A stretch of DNA of 64,000 bases from Dastarcus helophoroides (GCA_028583605.1 CM053327.1:46526010-46590009), one strand, 5' to 3'; positions 1 through 11,729 are shown, numbered from the stretch's first letter. Made by a program: numbers and translations. Notes: generated from the letters alone by a model not told the origin.

Positions 1-1500
1 AGATTTTTTTTCTTTTACAGTTTTAGATGATTTGGTCAATTTGTGAAATTTTTGAATTAATATTTAATAACATAATAAAAAAGAATTTTACTTGCTTTGT
101 TTTTGAAATAATTGCGAAAAACTGGACTGTTTTTTTCAAATCTTTAATTGTTAATAACAGCGGCAATTGTTTATGTGTCGATATTTAGATCCAAAAATTC
201 GGACTTTTTTCTCAAAATAAAAAACTATAAATTTCCAGAAAAGATAAAACTTCGAAGAAAATAATTAAAATTAAGCAACATTAGTCGAATAATGTTGTAT
301 AAAATTTTACTTTTTTCTTTGAAATTTGAAGTCTTAATTTCAGATTTTAAAACTGATATTTATCGAATTTAAATACAAACTTTGGTTGCTATTTCTGCAA
401 CTTTGAATTTTTAAAGGGATCATTTTGTAAAGAAAGAAAAAATCTGAGACAAATACACCATTCGTTGAAAATTCAAAAATGTTTAAACAAATTTCTGGAG
501 TTGAGAAATTTGAGTTTAGACTGAAAATTTTAACAAAAAAAAGTGTAATTTTCGAGAAAGCATACTTTTTTAAAATATAAATATTCTAGACATTACGAAT
601 TTTTTCTGAAATTTCATAAGTTATTTAAATTTAAAGATTTTTATTTTTTGACTTAAAATTTTGACCTTTAATTCAAATTTCTGGAAAAAAAAAGGTTGAA
701 TTTAGAAGTCAAAATTTAAACTTTGCATTTCTTAAAATCCAAACTCCAAATTAAAAACAAAACAAAAATATTACATTTCAATCAAGAAAACACTCAACAT
801 TTAGACATTTTTTGGGGTGAAATTGTGAACTTTTTTGGAAATTCTTTTTTTTTTCTCGAAATTTGAACATTAAATTAAAAATGAATTATGAATTTTCGAC
901 TTTAAAGACGAATTTTTTTCAATTTTTAAACTCAATTTTTCAATGTTGTTGCAATTTTAAAATTGCGACAAATATGAGAAAGTGTTACTTTAAAAATGTG
1001 AGAAAAAATTTGAAATTTTGATAAGAAAGTTTCTGAAAAAATGAAAATTTTGGAAAAATTTTAAATCTTATAAAAATAAAAAACCAGAGATTTAGAGTTA
1101 AAACTATTATAATTTTAATATTTTGAGAATACATTTCAAATTCTTTAAGGCACTTTTACTTTCTTATAAAATTCCTAATTAGTTACTTCAAATTTTATTT
1201 ACTTATTTTTTTACTTCAATTTTATATTTCAAAGTCGATTTTTTACATTAAATTCAAACTTTTAATCTTGTTCTTGAAATTCGTTAAGAATGGTTTCTGA
1301 AATTTCGATTTTCAATTCGAATTTCCGAATTTTAAGTCAAACTTTCAAAAATAAGTTAGATTTTTGAATTCAATCATTTTTTTAAATGAAAATTAAAATT
1401 TTAATTAGTTTAAATGATCGTCTTGACATTTTAAGAAAAAAAATGAGATTGCGAAAAAAGTCTACATTTTAAGGTCATAATTTTAGAAAAGAGTAGAATT
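1..1500. other. AT-rich DNA without a gene
   Basis: No coding exon is supported. The stretch is made of A/T runs with scattered GAAATTT and TTCGAAAT words, the same low-complexity vocabulary that forms ordered arrays later in the window. No clear period is visible here. Confidence 0.6.
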
Positions 1501-1688
1501 TCGAATATAAACTCGAAATGCGGACGCATGGGTTCTCATAATTTGATAAGAGATTCGGTCGAACAGTATTAAATTTATTGAATCGTCCAACAATTTCCAC
1601 TCTTAACCATCTTCTTACAGAATTCGAGTAATTAATTTGTCTTTACACATCCAGCTGACCGAAATTATGATGTATTGGCCAACTCGGG

Positions 1689-2332
1689 ATGTTATTGTTA
1701 TTCGATTCAGAAGAAAAAGTGCTAATTATTAAGTGGTATTTAACCTCCCAGAGCGGTGAAGAAGTCGTTGGGCGATTCGCTTTTTCCTACGAAGATCGAC
1801 CAATACCTGATGCAAAGGCGGTGTTAAATATCGTCCACAAATTTGAAAAATCGGGATGCATAACAGGTTGTAATAATAAGTGTTGTTTGGAAGCGCGTCA
1901 ACCTGAATGTGACAGGCCATTATCCGACGAAAGAATGGCTAAGGAGTTAGCTGTATTGCATTTGTCGAAGCAAAATGAACCTTGTTCTAGTGAACAGATC
2001 GCAGAAGAAGTTAATGTGCCATCGCGAACAGTGCGAATAGAAATGGGTACAACTGTTATAAAGTTTCTGAAACCCAAGAAATATTTCCTGAAGATCGATA
2101 CAAACGCCTTGAGTTTTGTGAGTCTATGAGAGAAAAAGTTGATGTCGATGGACATTTCTTAACCCACGTACAAGAAAGACCATGTAATTTAGACCATTTA
2201 CGGGATCGAATTGTAGAAGTCCTAGATAATATTTCTCCTGAGATGTTGGCACGCGTAAGAACTGAATTTTACGACAGATTAGGTTATTGCGAAACACCAG
2301 GAGGGAACATTTTTGAACCACTTATTACATAA
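1689..2332 (+). pseudogene. Transposase pseudogene, DUF4817-type HTH plus DDE_3-type C-terminus
   Basis: Two reading frames form one broken transposase. The first (1689-2129) begins with a helix-turn-helix like DUF4817 (EEKVLIIKWYLTSQSGEEVV, then a KFEKSGCITG segment). A second HTH-like part follows (SSEQIAEEVNVPSRTVR). Near 2070-2100 the frame shifts, and reading resumes in the frame of RYKRLEFCESMREKVDVDG, continuing to 2332. The end (RIVEVLDNISPEMLARV, then FYDRLGYC) resembles the C-terminus of IS630/mariner-type insect transposases. The DDE catalytic core that should lie between is absent, so this is a dead, internally deleted copy. Family names come from motif recognition only. Confidence 0.6.
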
Positions 2333-2336
2333 GCAT

Positions 2337-2836
2337 TTTTTCTTCCATTTTTTTGTTGAATCATTTTTTAAGTTTTTAGTTTAGATTGTCATCACACCGG
2401 CTGATTATTTTTACACAGAGTTCATTTATCTTTTAGAATTTTTGTTTTATTTTTCGTGAGACCCGGTTGATTAAAAAAAACAAAATCGTAAAGTATCTGC
2501 AATTATTTTCATACTTTTTAGGGTGTGAAAATAATTGTAGAATCAATTAATAGGTAAAGATGTATTTTCCATTTAAAACGACACTCTTTTATCGAGCTCC
2601 GATAAGGCTCTGATGCAATATCTACAAGACAGGTGTGCAGTTTGCAGCGAATGCGTGGTCATGATTTGATAAGCGCGTCTATCGAGCAATATATTGAAAC
2701 AGTGTAAATCATACCATCCTTCTCTTTCCTTACAAAATTTTGATATGTTCCTTGTTCTTTACACGTTACAGCAGACCGAAATCGTGTACTGGCCCGTAGT
2801 GTAGAACCAATTACTATTGATATGTAAATCTTGTCC
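2337..2836. repeat. Flank of the dead transposon, partly repeating 1510-1690
   Basis: Around 2660-2815 the order of words (catgatttgataag, ttctttacac, agaccgaaat, gtactggcc) resembles 1530-1682 in the same orientation. The transposase remnant is therefore bracketed by diverged direct repeats. No gene is seen here. Confidence 0.4.
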
Positions 2837-3319
2837 GGTTTGCACGTGCGAAATTAAAATTGAAACCTCAAGGCGTAATAGGCGTAATAAATATACGCTT
2901 CACACGCACATAATTTCGTTTGCTTATTGCAAACGATCACGGACAGAGTGACAAACTACTAACACTTCGCTGAGCGTGTGGCGACGTTGTTATATTTTTA
3001 ATGACATTTCTTAAAATCGTTAAATATTTTGATTTGGGTAATATTATAACACTCACAGTTAAATGTGTTGACGTTTGTGCTTTTGTGACCCAGTTATTTC
3101 TTGTAAAATATGAAATAGCAGAGTATATTTTTGGTTATTATAAAATGAAACATTTACCTGCGAGATAATTGTGATGATTGAAGAGAGATGGGTAAATGGA
3201 AAGATTCGGATAACACCAGGATCAAAGTTAGCTAGTACGTAAAATTTTGTTTTAATCATCAAATTTTGTCGAGTCCAAATCACAAATTTTGTGACTCGAC
3301 AAAGTTGAAATGCCAAATT

Positions 3320-3545
3320 TGTCTCCTGAAACTAAAAAAGATTAAAAAACACAACAAAGGTTGCTCTAACGCCTTTCGACAGTCTAGCTGTCATCTTTAG
3401 AGAGATCAGGATATCTGAAGATGATAGCTTGGCTGTCGAAATGCGTTAGAGCAACCTTTGTTGTGTTTTTTAATCATTCTTGGTTTCAGGGGACAACTTG
3501 TATTTCAATTTTTGAAAATAAGCAAGGACCAGTCCATTTTATCAA
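3320..3545. repeat. Family A foldback element, nested
   Basis: Palindromic copy of the window's commonest foldback repeat. The half element reads inward from a segment like gaaaccaagaaagatt, then acacaacaaaggttgctcta, then cgtttcgacagccaagctgt, ending in cttcagagaga. The second half is its reverse complement. A complete end reads ggtggaacggactggtcctt. Confidence 0.7.
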
Positions 3546-3599
3546 CAAAGTTGATTGGATATTCGCTGTACCGTCTTTGTGACGTTAATTTCATTCCTG

Positions 3600-3724
3600 C
3601 TGATTGGCATTTTCTTCGCCAGTTGGGGCAATCTATAAAAGATTGCCATTCCTTAACAAAAAAGAGATAATTGAAAATGTAGACGTCTGTAAGAAGCAAC
3701 TGGCGAAGAAAATGCCAATCAGCG
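3600..3724. repeat. Short hairpin with 27-bp arms
   Basis: An arm beginning gctgattggcattttcttcg at 3600 is repeated as its reverse complement ending near 3724. It lies in the loop of the larger inverted-repeat element. Confidence 0.65.
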
Positions 3725-4626
3725 GGAAGGGAAAGTTGATTAGATTCGTATAAGGCTGCCATGAAAATTATGTCAAAATACTCTCTTCTTTTCAGTCGTC
3801 GAAAGTTTTCAGGTTTGGATGAAAGCATCTTTTTTTATTCCTGAATAATTTTAAACACAACTTTTTTTAAATCCAATACGAAAGTGTATCACTAAAATAA
3901 ATAGACTGGGAAACGAGGAAACGAGGGTAAATCAAGTATCAAAATTTGGATACAAAAAAATAAGTAGTTATGTGGACTGCTGACAGAAGTGAAAACTTAA
4001 AACTAGGAAATACCAGCGACAAAATTTTTCCTGATGTTATTGAATATGAAATAATTTAATTGTTCTGGAACTAACCTGAAATGTTTATATATTTTAATAT
4101 CTATGTGACACATAAATACAATTTTGCGTTACTTACATTAAACTCAGAGGTCAGATGACCAATACTAGCTAACTTTGATCCTGGTGCTATCCGAATCTTT
4201 CCATTTACCTATCTCTCTTCAATCATCACAATTATCTCGCAGGTAAATCTCTCATTTTATAATAGCCAAAAATATACTCTGATATTTAATATTTTACAAA
4301 AAATAACTGGATTATAAAAGCACAAAGGTCAAAACATTTAACTGTAACTGTTACAATATTACTCAAATCAAAATATTTAATAACGATTAGAAGAAATGTC
4401 ATTAAAAATATAACAACGTCGCCAGGCGCTCAGCCAAATGTTAGTAGTTTGTCACTCTGTCCGTGATTGTTATCAATGAGCAGACGTAATTATGTGCGTG
4501 TAAAGGATATTTTTATTACGCCGATTACGCCTTGAGATTTCTATTTTAATTTCGCACGTGCAAACCGTCTTTCGAATTGACACCTGCCCGTAATTTGCCA
4601 ACGTTTTTTTTTTCTTGATGTAGTTA

Positions 4627-4990
4627 AAAATTGAATTACATAACTTGTCCCCTGAAACCAAGAAAGATTAAAAAACACAACAAAGGTTGCTCTAACGCGT
4701 TTCGACAGCCAAGCTGTCATCTTCAGAGATTTTGATATATTTTTGATGGAACGGACTGGTCCTTGGTTATCTTCAAAAATTGAAACACAAGAACTTGTCC
4801 CCTGAAACCAAGAAAAATTAAAAAACACAACAAAGGTTACCGGCTAACGCGTTTCGACAGCCAAACTGTCATCTTCAGAGATAGGCCAAAAGTAGTTCTT
4901 TGACAGGTCCAATCTCGGAAGAAGTATATCCTTTTTTAATCTTTCTTGGTTTCAGGGAACAAGATTTGTATTTCAATGTTTCCCGAAGAA
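4627..4990. repeat. Family A foldback fragments, tandem
   Basis: Two direct half elements (about 4627-4730 and 4790-4882) each run from cttgtcccctgaaaccaaga to cttcagaga. They are followed by a piece of family C (ctcggaagaagtatatcc) and an opposite family A end at 4933-4980. Confidence 0.65.
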
Positions 4991-5080
4991 AAATAAAAGT
5001 GCTGACTTAAAATTCGAGACTATTCGATAAATAACTCCATTAAATCTATGAAAACTAACGAACTAACGAACTCGTTTCAG

Positions 5081-6155
5081 AAACAAAATGCCACTACAAC
5101 AGCTGAACCGATGGTGATGCCGATGAGCATGAGTCCAACTTCAACCGGCAATGGAGGCACTACCGGTACCGGTGGTGGCGGTATGACCGGTACAGGCAAC
5201 GGAGGAATGACAGCAACAGGTAACGGAGGCAACGGTGGTGGCATGACAGGTAACGGAGGCAACGGTGGTGGCATGACAGGTACAGGTAACGGTGGAACTG
5301 GTGGTGGAATGACTGGGACGGGTAACGGCGCAACAGGTGGTGACGGTGGAAACGGTGATGGGGGCGGGATGACCGGACCAGGTGATGGAACGACCGGTGA
5401 CGGTGGAAACGGCGATGGAGGCGGGATGACCGGAACAGGTGGTGGAACGACCGGTGACGGTGGAAACGGCGATGGGGGAGGGATGACTGGAACGGGTGAC
5501 GGTGGAAACGGCGATGGAGGGATGACCGGAACAGGTGGTGGAATGACCGGTGACGGTGGAAACGGCGATGGGGGAGGGATGACTGGAACGGGTGACGGTG
5601 GAAATGGGGGAACCGACGGTGGCGATGATGGGGCTGGAATGACTGGAACAGGTAACGGTGGAGGCATGACTGGGGCAGGAGATGGTGGGACTGATGATGG
5701 GGGAGATGGTGGAACTGATGGGGGTGATGGTGGAACTGATGGCGGGGGAGATGGAGGAGATGGTGGAACTGATGGCGGGGCAGATGGGGGAAATGGAAGC
5801 GACGGAGCTACAGGGAATGGGGGAGATGGAGACGGTGGCGGGGATGGTGGTGATGGCGCAGACGGAGCTGATGGTGGCGACGGAGGTAACGGTGGAGGTG
5901 GAGGTGATGGTGGAACAGGTAATGGTGGGGGAGGTGGTACAGGTGATGGGGGAGATGGAGGAAATGGTGGAAACGGTGGAACTGGTGATGGTGGAAACGG
6001 TGGAGCTGGTGATGCAGATAATGGCGGAGATGGTGACAGCGGAGGTGATGCAACTGGTGGAGGTGCAACTGGTGATGGAGGTGCAACAGATGGAGCTAAT
6101 GGAGATACAATTCGTTTTCACTTTAAAAGGATACCATTAATTCGGTTAGCTCGAG
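5081..6155 (+). CDS. Gly-rich protein, exon encoding the repeat region
   Basis: Acceptor ctcgtttcag precedes 5081 and donor GAG|gtata follows 6155. The exon enters in phase 0 and leaves with one base of a split Asp codon. GC-rich, codon-periodic repeats keep the other frames and the antisense open, which explains the long shadow frames there. Confidence 0.7.
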
Positions 6156-7425
6156 GTATATTCATAACAAACAAACGATTTCTTATGATAACGAAGGCTT
6201 CCACGGCCAGAGTCAGTACAGGATATACTTCTTCCGGGATTGGACCGTGTCAAAGAACTACCAAAAGTATACGACGTTTCGCCCACCATCGTAGGGGGCT
6301 TCTTCAGAAACAAAGAAAAGAAAAAAATGAAAAGAGGAATATGAGGGAATATGTAAAAATGAAAGAATTCCTCTTTTCATTTTTTTCTTTTCTTTGTTGA
6401 TAACGAAGGCTTCCACGGCTAGAGTCAATACAGGATTTACTTCTTCCGGGATTGGACCGTGTCAAAGAACTACTAAAAGTGTTCGTCGTTTCGCCCACCA
6501 TCGTAGGGGGCTTCTTCAGGAACAAAGAAAGAAAAATAGATGAAAAGAGGAATATGAGGGAATATGCAAAAAAGAAAAATAAAAGGCCAATTTCAAAACA
6601 TCAGAGAGCATGGTAACTCAGTATGTCCACCATACCAGAGGCGAAACTCTTCTGAATTAAAAATTGGTACAAAGGATAAGAAAGTTTAGACAGAAGAGCA
6701 CGGTAAGTCAGTATGTCCACCATACCAGAGGCGAAACTCTTCTGAAGAAGAGTTTCCAATCTCGGAAGAAGTATATCCTGTACAAACGATTTCTTAATTA
6801 TTAAAAGTATTTAAGGATAAAATTAACTTTTTTTTTGTTTTGTTTACAAACAGATGCAGACAACGATTATGTAGTTGTTGAAGACGAAGACGTAAATACT
6901 AATAATGATGAAAAACACAATGAAAATGATGATGATACTATCACAACAGACTCCGCTTATAAAGATGATGTAAAATTTAGACTCCGAAGGGAAATTCCAA
7001 TTATTATTAATCCAGATAATAGAGCAATGAACGAGCTCGCCTTGAGAGTCTTAAAATCAATAGAAGCAGCAATGATCGCACACAGTGATGATGGGATTTG
7101 TCTAAGAAAAAGTTTATGTGAAAATAATAATTACTCAAGAGAGATAGAAAACAATAACAAAATATGGATACCATTATGGAGGTAAATCAATTTTCAAAAT
7201 AACTTGATCTATCATGCATCTTTTTTTTCTTGTAGCGTTGGAATGAGTTGGCTCTCTGGTAGATTAGTCAGCAACACAACCCCATTCACTTCCATGTTAG
7301 ATAGCCTTAAAGCGTCCATTCTTGGATTAGGAAAGGCAAATTGTGAAACAATATATCAAAAATGTGATTTAAGAAGAGAACGTCAACAAAGACGCAAACG
7401 CCGTCGCAAAAAGAGAACAACTTAA
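5081..7425 (+). CDS. Gly-rich acidic repeat protein with a four-Cys C-terminal domain (5' partial, three exons)
   Basis: Unrecognised family. Exons 5081-6155, 6854-7181 and 7236-7425 join in frame (phases 0, 1, 2) with GT-AG ends and give 530 residues to a stop. Residues about 20-345 are Gly-rich: first repeats of the type [15 protein letters not shown], then a DGG/TDGG/NGG part. An Asp/Glu/Asn-rich linker (359-399) leads to RLRR (401-404), a candidate proprotein-convertase site. The conserved-looking domain has cysteines at 441, 447, 504 and 511 and the core [15 protein letters not shown]. The tail (514-528) is almost all Arg/Lys. No signal peptide is visible. The acceptor at 5071-5080 follows branch-point-like ctaac, so an upstream exon with start and signal peptide is probably missing. 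A secreted structural or matrix protein is an inference. Starting at the ATG at 5048 is possible but less likely. Confidence 0.7.
5150..6100 (+). repeat. Coding Gly-rich tandem repeats in two blocks
   Basis: 5150-5680 carries imperfect 45-60-nt units containing atgac(c/t)gg(a/t)ac and gacggtggaaacggcgat. 5680-6100 changes to shorter ggtggaactgat / gggggagatgg units. Unit lengths are multiples of three, so the frame is kept. Confidence 0.75.
6156..6853 (+). repeat. Intron with duplicated family C repeat
   Basis: The intron of the Gly-rich gene contains two direct copies (about 6187-6310 and 6401-6520) of a segment running from gataacgaaggcttccacgg through tacttcttccgggattgg to cgtagggggcttcttcag. 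An inverted end (ctcggaagaagtatatcc) lies at 6762-6779. A further duplicated segment beginning gtcagtatgtccaccatacc lies near 6615 and 6705. Confidence 0.6.
6854..7181 (+). CDS. Gly-rich protein, exon with acidic linker and RLRR site
   Basis: Acceptor tttacaaacag precedes 6854 and donor gtaaat follows 7181. It completes the split Asp codon from the previous exon and ends two bases into a Ser codon. It encodes the acidic linker, RLRR at 6979-6990 and the first two cysteines. Confidence 0.75.
7236..7425 (+). CDS. Gly-rich protein, last exon
   Basis: Acceptor ttcttgtag precedes 7236 and completes the Ser codon. It encodes GMSWLSGR, the second Cys pair and the Arg/Lys-rich tail, then a stop. Confidence 0.75.
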
Positions 7426-7490
7426 ATTTGAATTAGAGTATTATAAACACCGAAGGCAGTACTGTATCGATTTGTTCTCCTCTTTAGCAA

Positions 7491-7496
7491 AATAAA
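7491..7496 (+). terminator. Poly(A) signal of the Gly-rich gene
   Basis: AATAAA lies 66 nt after the stop codon, in T-rich DNA. Confidence 0.6.
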
Positions 7497-7545
7497 GTTT
7501 ATTTAAAGGTTATACGTTTGAATTGCCACCAATTACTATTCAAGA

Positions 7546-7956
7546 AGAATGCAACCTAGACTACAAATTCATGCAGCCCTCCAGGCGCGGCGTGTATAGT
7601 GAATCATAGGCAGCTGAATTACCAACAGTGGAAACACTGCCACCTAGCGAAGCGGTTGCTCTCTAGGAGAGTTCCCAGAAGACGAGAATTCTATAATGCA
7701 CAGACCAATAGGTTTGAACATTTATTAGATTCGAAGGTTTGGAAACCAAAGACCGGTTTCGATCTTGTTAGATCTCGTCAGTTTGGTATATCCAACTCGA
7801 ATGCTAACAAATGTTCCGACATAAGTACTAAAGAATTCACGGACGTCAAGCGTGTGACTCTTAGTACTACCGTCACCTATTGGTCCATAGAGAAACTATG
7901 GCCATCGCCAACAATGTCGTATGCAACCTAGACTACAAATTCATGCAGCCCTCCAG
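7546..7956. repeat. Family B repeat, complete copy
   Basis: Both ends carry the same inverted sequence, gcaacctagactacaaattc then atgcagccctccag. The interior holds tgcacagaccaataggtttg, a segment with tcgatcttgttagatctcgt, and cctattggtccatagagaaa. It has no transposase and no lasting frame, so a non-autonomous element is the best reading. Its class is unknown to me. Confidence 0.65.
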
Positions 7957-8560
7957 AAATTTTATAAAAATTGTACGCTTAGATTATGTGCTCTTTATTT
8001 ATAATGAATGTATACTCACTACAATTCTTTTTAAAATTTTTTTATCAAATTTGTAAAATCAGTGTATCTAAGTGTCTATAATAATTCTGAATTCTTCATG
8101 AAGTGACGTTTTCAATAAATTTAAATATCACGTAGTCGCATTTCAAAAACTGTTTAGAAAATTGTCAACAAGCCATAAAAATTTAAATATTTCCAAACTG
8201 GGCCGAAGAAATGTTAAATAAATTGAAAAAAACAAAAAAATAATTCTGAAATTGTGCAAAATCTATATCTTACATACAGCTGCTATTATATTATTTATAT
8301 TTTCGATACAAGTTAAAATCAATCTAAAATATTAATTAAGTCTAATAATACATAATTCTATTTTTTACAATTCAGGACATTGCCCAAAAAAAAACGAGAA
8401 AACGTTCACTTTCTTTGAAAAAGTAAAAATGGGAATTTGGAACGTGCTGGCTTTATGTGAAAACTTGAGAAATAATTATTGTTTTAAACATCGTTTCTCT
8501 GTAAGGTTAAATTATAGTAAACGTGAACACAAACTTCTGCTTACTAAATTATTTATAAGT
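7957..8560. other. AT-rich intergenic DNA
   Basis: Spacer between the Gly-rich gene and OR1. No exon or ordered repeat is seen. Confidence 0.5.
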
Positions 8561-8568
8561 GACGAACA

Positions 8569-8606
8569 TATATAAAACAAAATGTTGTAGAGTTTTCGAT
8601 TAGTTC
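8569..8606 (+). promoter_or_regulatory. Predicted OR1 core promoter
   Basis: A TATA box (tatataaaa, about 8569-8576) is followed about 31 bp later by an Inr-like ttagttc at 8600-8606. The predicted start near 8602 gives a 65-nt 5' UTR before the ATG at 8667. Confidence 0.5.
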
Positions 8607-8666
8607 GTCTATAAACATTGAAATTGTTTCACACAAGTTCAGCGAATTCGAGGGATTTTACCAAAA

Positions 8667-8871
8667 ATGATCCTGAAAGAAGCTTTTAGTAATCGCGAGC
8701 CCTCAGTTCTTGACTCGATTTTTAAAATTCTGGGATACTACAACTTGGGACCGTCAGCCAGAGGAGCAAGACATGGAACAAGGATTCTTTATATGCAGTT
8801 GACACTAGTATATACGATAGCACTACTAACATGGACAGGAACTCTCTTTCATATAATTTACGTGAAAACTC
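8667..8871 (+). CDS. OR1 exon 1
   Basis: ATG in context ccaaaaatga. It encodes the N-terminal tail and the first membrane segment (LYMQLTLVYTIALLTW). It ends in phase 1 at donor c|gtaagt. Confidence 0.8.
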
Positions 8872-8924
8872 GTAAGTGAAAATTAAGAATAACTTACGCC
8901 TGATAAGTATTTTGTCATAAGGAA

Positions 8925-9035
8925 GGCTTCCCGGTCAGAGTCAGTACAGGATATACTTCTTCCGGGATTGGACCGTGTTCACTTTTAGTAGTTCTTTGAT
9001 ACGGTCCAATCCCGGAAGAAGTATATCCAGTATTT
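8925..9035. repeat. Family C palindromic element
   Basis: The left arm (ggatatacttcttccgggat then tggaccgtgt) and the right arm (acggtccaatcccggaagaa then gtatatcc) are reverse complements around a short loop with cttttagtagttc. It sits just inside OR1 intron 1. Confidence 0.65.
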
Positions 9036-9639
9036 TATCATTTTACAAACAGTATTATTATAAATCTGTATAATTGTCAAAAAACAATAAAAGATATACT
9101 TTCTCCGGGGTTTCATAGTATCAAGCAGTGGCGGCTGGTGACTTTTTGACAGAGGGTGCGCAGATGCAAAAATATTAGTAGTTAAGAGTTTAGGTGACTC
9201 CAGTGCCATACAGGTATTAAATTTAAGAGAAACAAAAGTGATACAACAGGTGTGATATTTAATAGTATTTTTAGTATTAAATTCAATTAACATCTTATAA
9301 TCTCCAAAATATTTTTGGGTTATCAGCTCTAAATTATTTTTATCGAATACAAAAAAAAAACATTAGCGACATTTCTGAGCCCCTTTAAAGTACTCTGTAC
9401 GGTTACACCTCGTAACGTCTCTAGGTTACTTAGTTAAAATTGTCATGCTTTCATGGAAATAAAATTATATCAGTTTTTCACGAAAACTGCATTTCAAGAT
9501 AAAATGTATTTTATTAAAAAGTTCTAATTAAACTTTAGAAAAACACAAAAAGAAATCATTTTTTTAAACAAAATCCGTTCTACGATCTTTTTAAGAAATA
9601 AAGTGTTCATTACTTTCTCATCAAAATTTTTGTAATCCC

Positions 9640-11720
9640 ACTTTTTTTCGGAAAAAGCTACTAACTTATTTCCAAAATTCTAACTCCATCTCATTTTTTT
9701 AATATGTCTCATTTTAAAAATTTCAACCTTCTCTAGATTTCAATCTCCACTAAAAAATGTCTTTTTTTAAAATTACGCCTCTACTCAAAATTCCACCTTT
9801 TTTGAAATTTGATTTTCATTTCCAATTTTCACTTTTTTCAAAATTACGAGATTTTAAAATTTTCACTCTTTTCCTAAATTTCCATTTTTCGAAGATTCGA
9901 AAATGTTGGTTTTTGCTTAAAATTTTGATTTTTGAAAAGTTTGAGTTTTTTGAATATTTCAACCCGTTTAAAATAGTATAAAATTCAAGTTTCTTTTTAA
10001 AATTCCCACTCTTCATAATTTAGATATTTCTAATATTTGCCCTTTTCAAAATTTCCACTTTAATTTTCTGTCGTCCTAACTTTTTTTTCTTTGAATTTCG
10101 AGCTTTTTCGAAATTTCGACCCCTTTTCTACAATTTTGACTCTTCAAAGTTTAAATGTTTTATATTTTACTTTTTTAAAGACTTTCCCATTATGAACATG
10201 ATTAATTTGAAAATGTCATCCCTCTTTTAATACCTCGACATTTTTTTTTTGAAAATTCAAACATTTTGAGTAAGCTACTTTTTTTTTCTAAATCTTTTCG
10301 ATAAAGTCCAAAAATCTTTACGTTAATTTTGAAGTAAAAATTGCCAAACAAGTCAAAATTTTTAGAAACAGAATTTCTAAAATTTAGAAATTTTTAAAAA
10401 AATCTTAATTTTCAAAAATAGTCACAATTTCTAAAACAAAGTTAAAAATATGACTTTTTTATATTTATTTAAAAATTTCAGTTTTTTCTTGAAATGTACT
10501 TTTTGCAAATCGCAATTAATTAGACTTTTTTTTTGGAAATTTAGACGTTTTGAGAAAGCTACTTTTTTTCTAAATCTTTTCATTAAGTCCAAAAAAAATT
10601 ACGTTTATTTTGAGTTAAAAATTGTTAAACCAGTCAAAATCTTTAGGAAAAGAATTTCTGGAATTTAAAAATTTTCAAAACAGTCGAAATTTTCAAAAAT
10701 AGTCACAATTTCTAAAAAAAGTTAAAAATATGACTTTTTTATTTATTTGAAATTTTTAGCTCTTTCTTGAAATGCACTTTTTGCAAATTACAATTTTTTG
10801 AAAAATGATATCTTCATTTGAATTTGACTAATTTTAATTTAAAGTTTCTTTGAAATTTTTTTTTGTTTTGGAAATTTTGATTTCTTAAATAATTCTATTT
10901 TGTCTATGTAAATTTTGACACATTTAATGTTTTAAAACTTCGCCTCTTTTTGAATATTTCGACCTTTTTAGGAAACTTTTTTGGACTTTTTTGAAAATTT
11001 CCAAAATTTGCAGACATTTTATTTTTCATGGTGGACTCTTGTTAGAAACATTATGTTTATTAATTTTATTTAACATTTCTGGGACCCAGTTTGGAAATAT
11101 TTGAATTTTTATTAATGAGTTTTTTTAATTTTAACTGTTTTGACAATTTTTACTTTAAAATTTACGTAACATTTTTTTGACTTGATTGAAAATTTGAACA
11201 ACTTCATAAATTTTTAGAATTTTTCTTTTAAACATTTCCACTCAAAATTGCCCTTTTTAAAAATTTTAACTTTTATTAAAAATCTCCAGTATTAAAATTG
11301 TCCAATATTCAAAAAAAAATAGTTTTTTAATACCGACATTATTGAAAATTTTAACTTTTTTATAAATTTCGGCTTCCTGAAAATTTCGTTCCTATTTTTC
11401 AAATTTTGGAGGTTTCTTTTAAGTTTTGATGGTTTTTAAAAACTCCGAGCAATTCAAAATTTGGACGTTTCTTAAAATTTCGGTTTCTAAAAATTCCAAA
11501 TTTTTTTTTAGAAATTTCGACTTTTCAAAAAGGTGGACATTTTACTAAGAATTCGGATTTTTCCAGAGAATTCTAATTTTTTCAATAAAAGTTCAATCAT
11601 TACAAAACAGCAAAAATCTCTAATTTAAAGAAACAGTCAAAATTTTGGGAAGTAGACAAAATGTTAAATAAAGGTCGAAATTGCAAGGTAAAGTGTAAAA
11701 ATTTTCGCCACATTTAAATT
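9640..11720. repeat. Degenerate T-rich GAAATTTC repeats inside the hAT-like element
   Basis: Short units such as ttttgaaaatttcgac recur with heavy variation. A longer direct repeat of about 290 bp is visible (near 10270-10510 against 10550-10780). No gene. Confidence 0.5.
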
Positions 11721-11729
11721 CACAGAAAT

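Larger units (their letters stand above)
2837..4566. repeat. Long inverted-repeat (foldback) element, about 400-bp arms
   Basis: The left arm (about 2837-3237) is matched in reverse complement by the right arm (about 4167-4566). The outer ends read ggtttgcacgtgcgaaatt and its complement, and the inner ends read aggatcaaagttagctagta and its complement. Mismatches and small indels show that the arms are old. The loop (3238-4166) holds a family A foldback copy and a separate short hairpin, so younger elements inserted into it. No transposase frame is present. I could not define a target-site duplication. Confidence 0.7.

Noticed and set aside
5077..6121. Long antisense frames (196 and 326 codons) and a +1 frame across the Gly-rich region
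   Set aside because: They arise because repeat units are multiples of three and stop-poor. Only the Gly frame joins in phase to downstream exons with splice sites.
7599..7931. 110-codon frame after the Gly-rich gene
   Set aside because: It is family B repeat DNA; similar frames occur at other copies (44875-45183) with no conserved codon pattern.
9757..10668. Phe-rich small frames
   Set aside because: Low-complexity T-rich repeat; no splice sites or conserved features.
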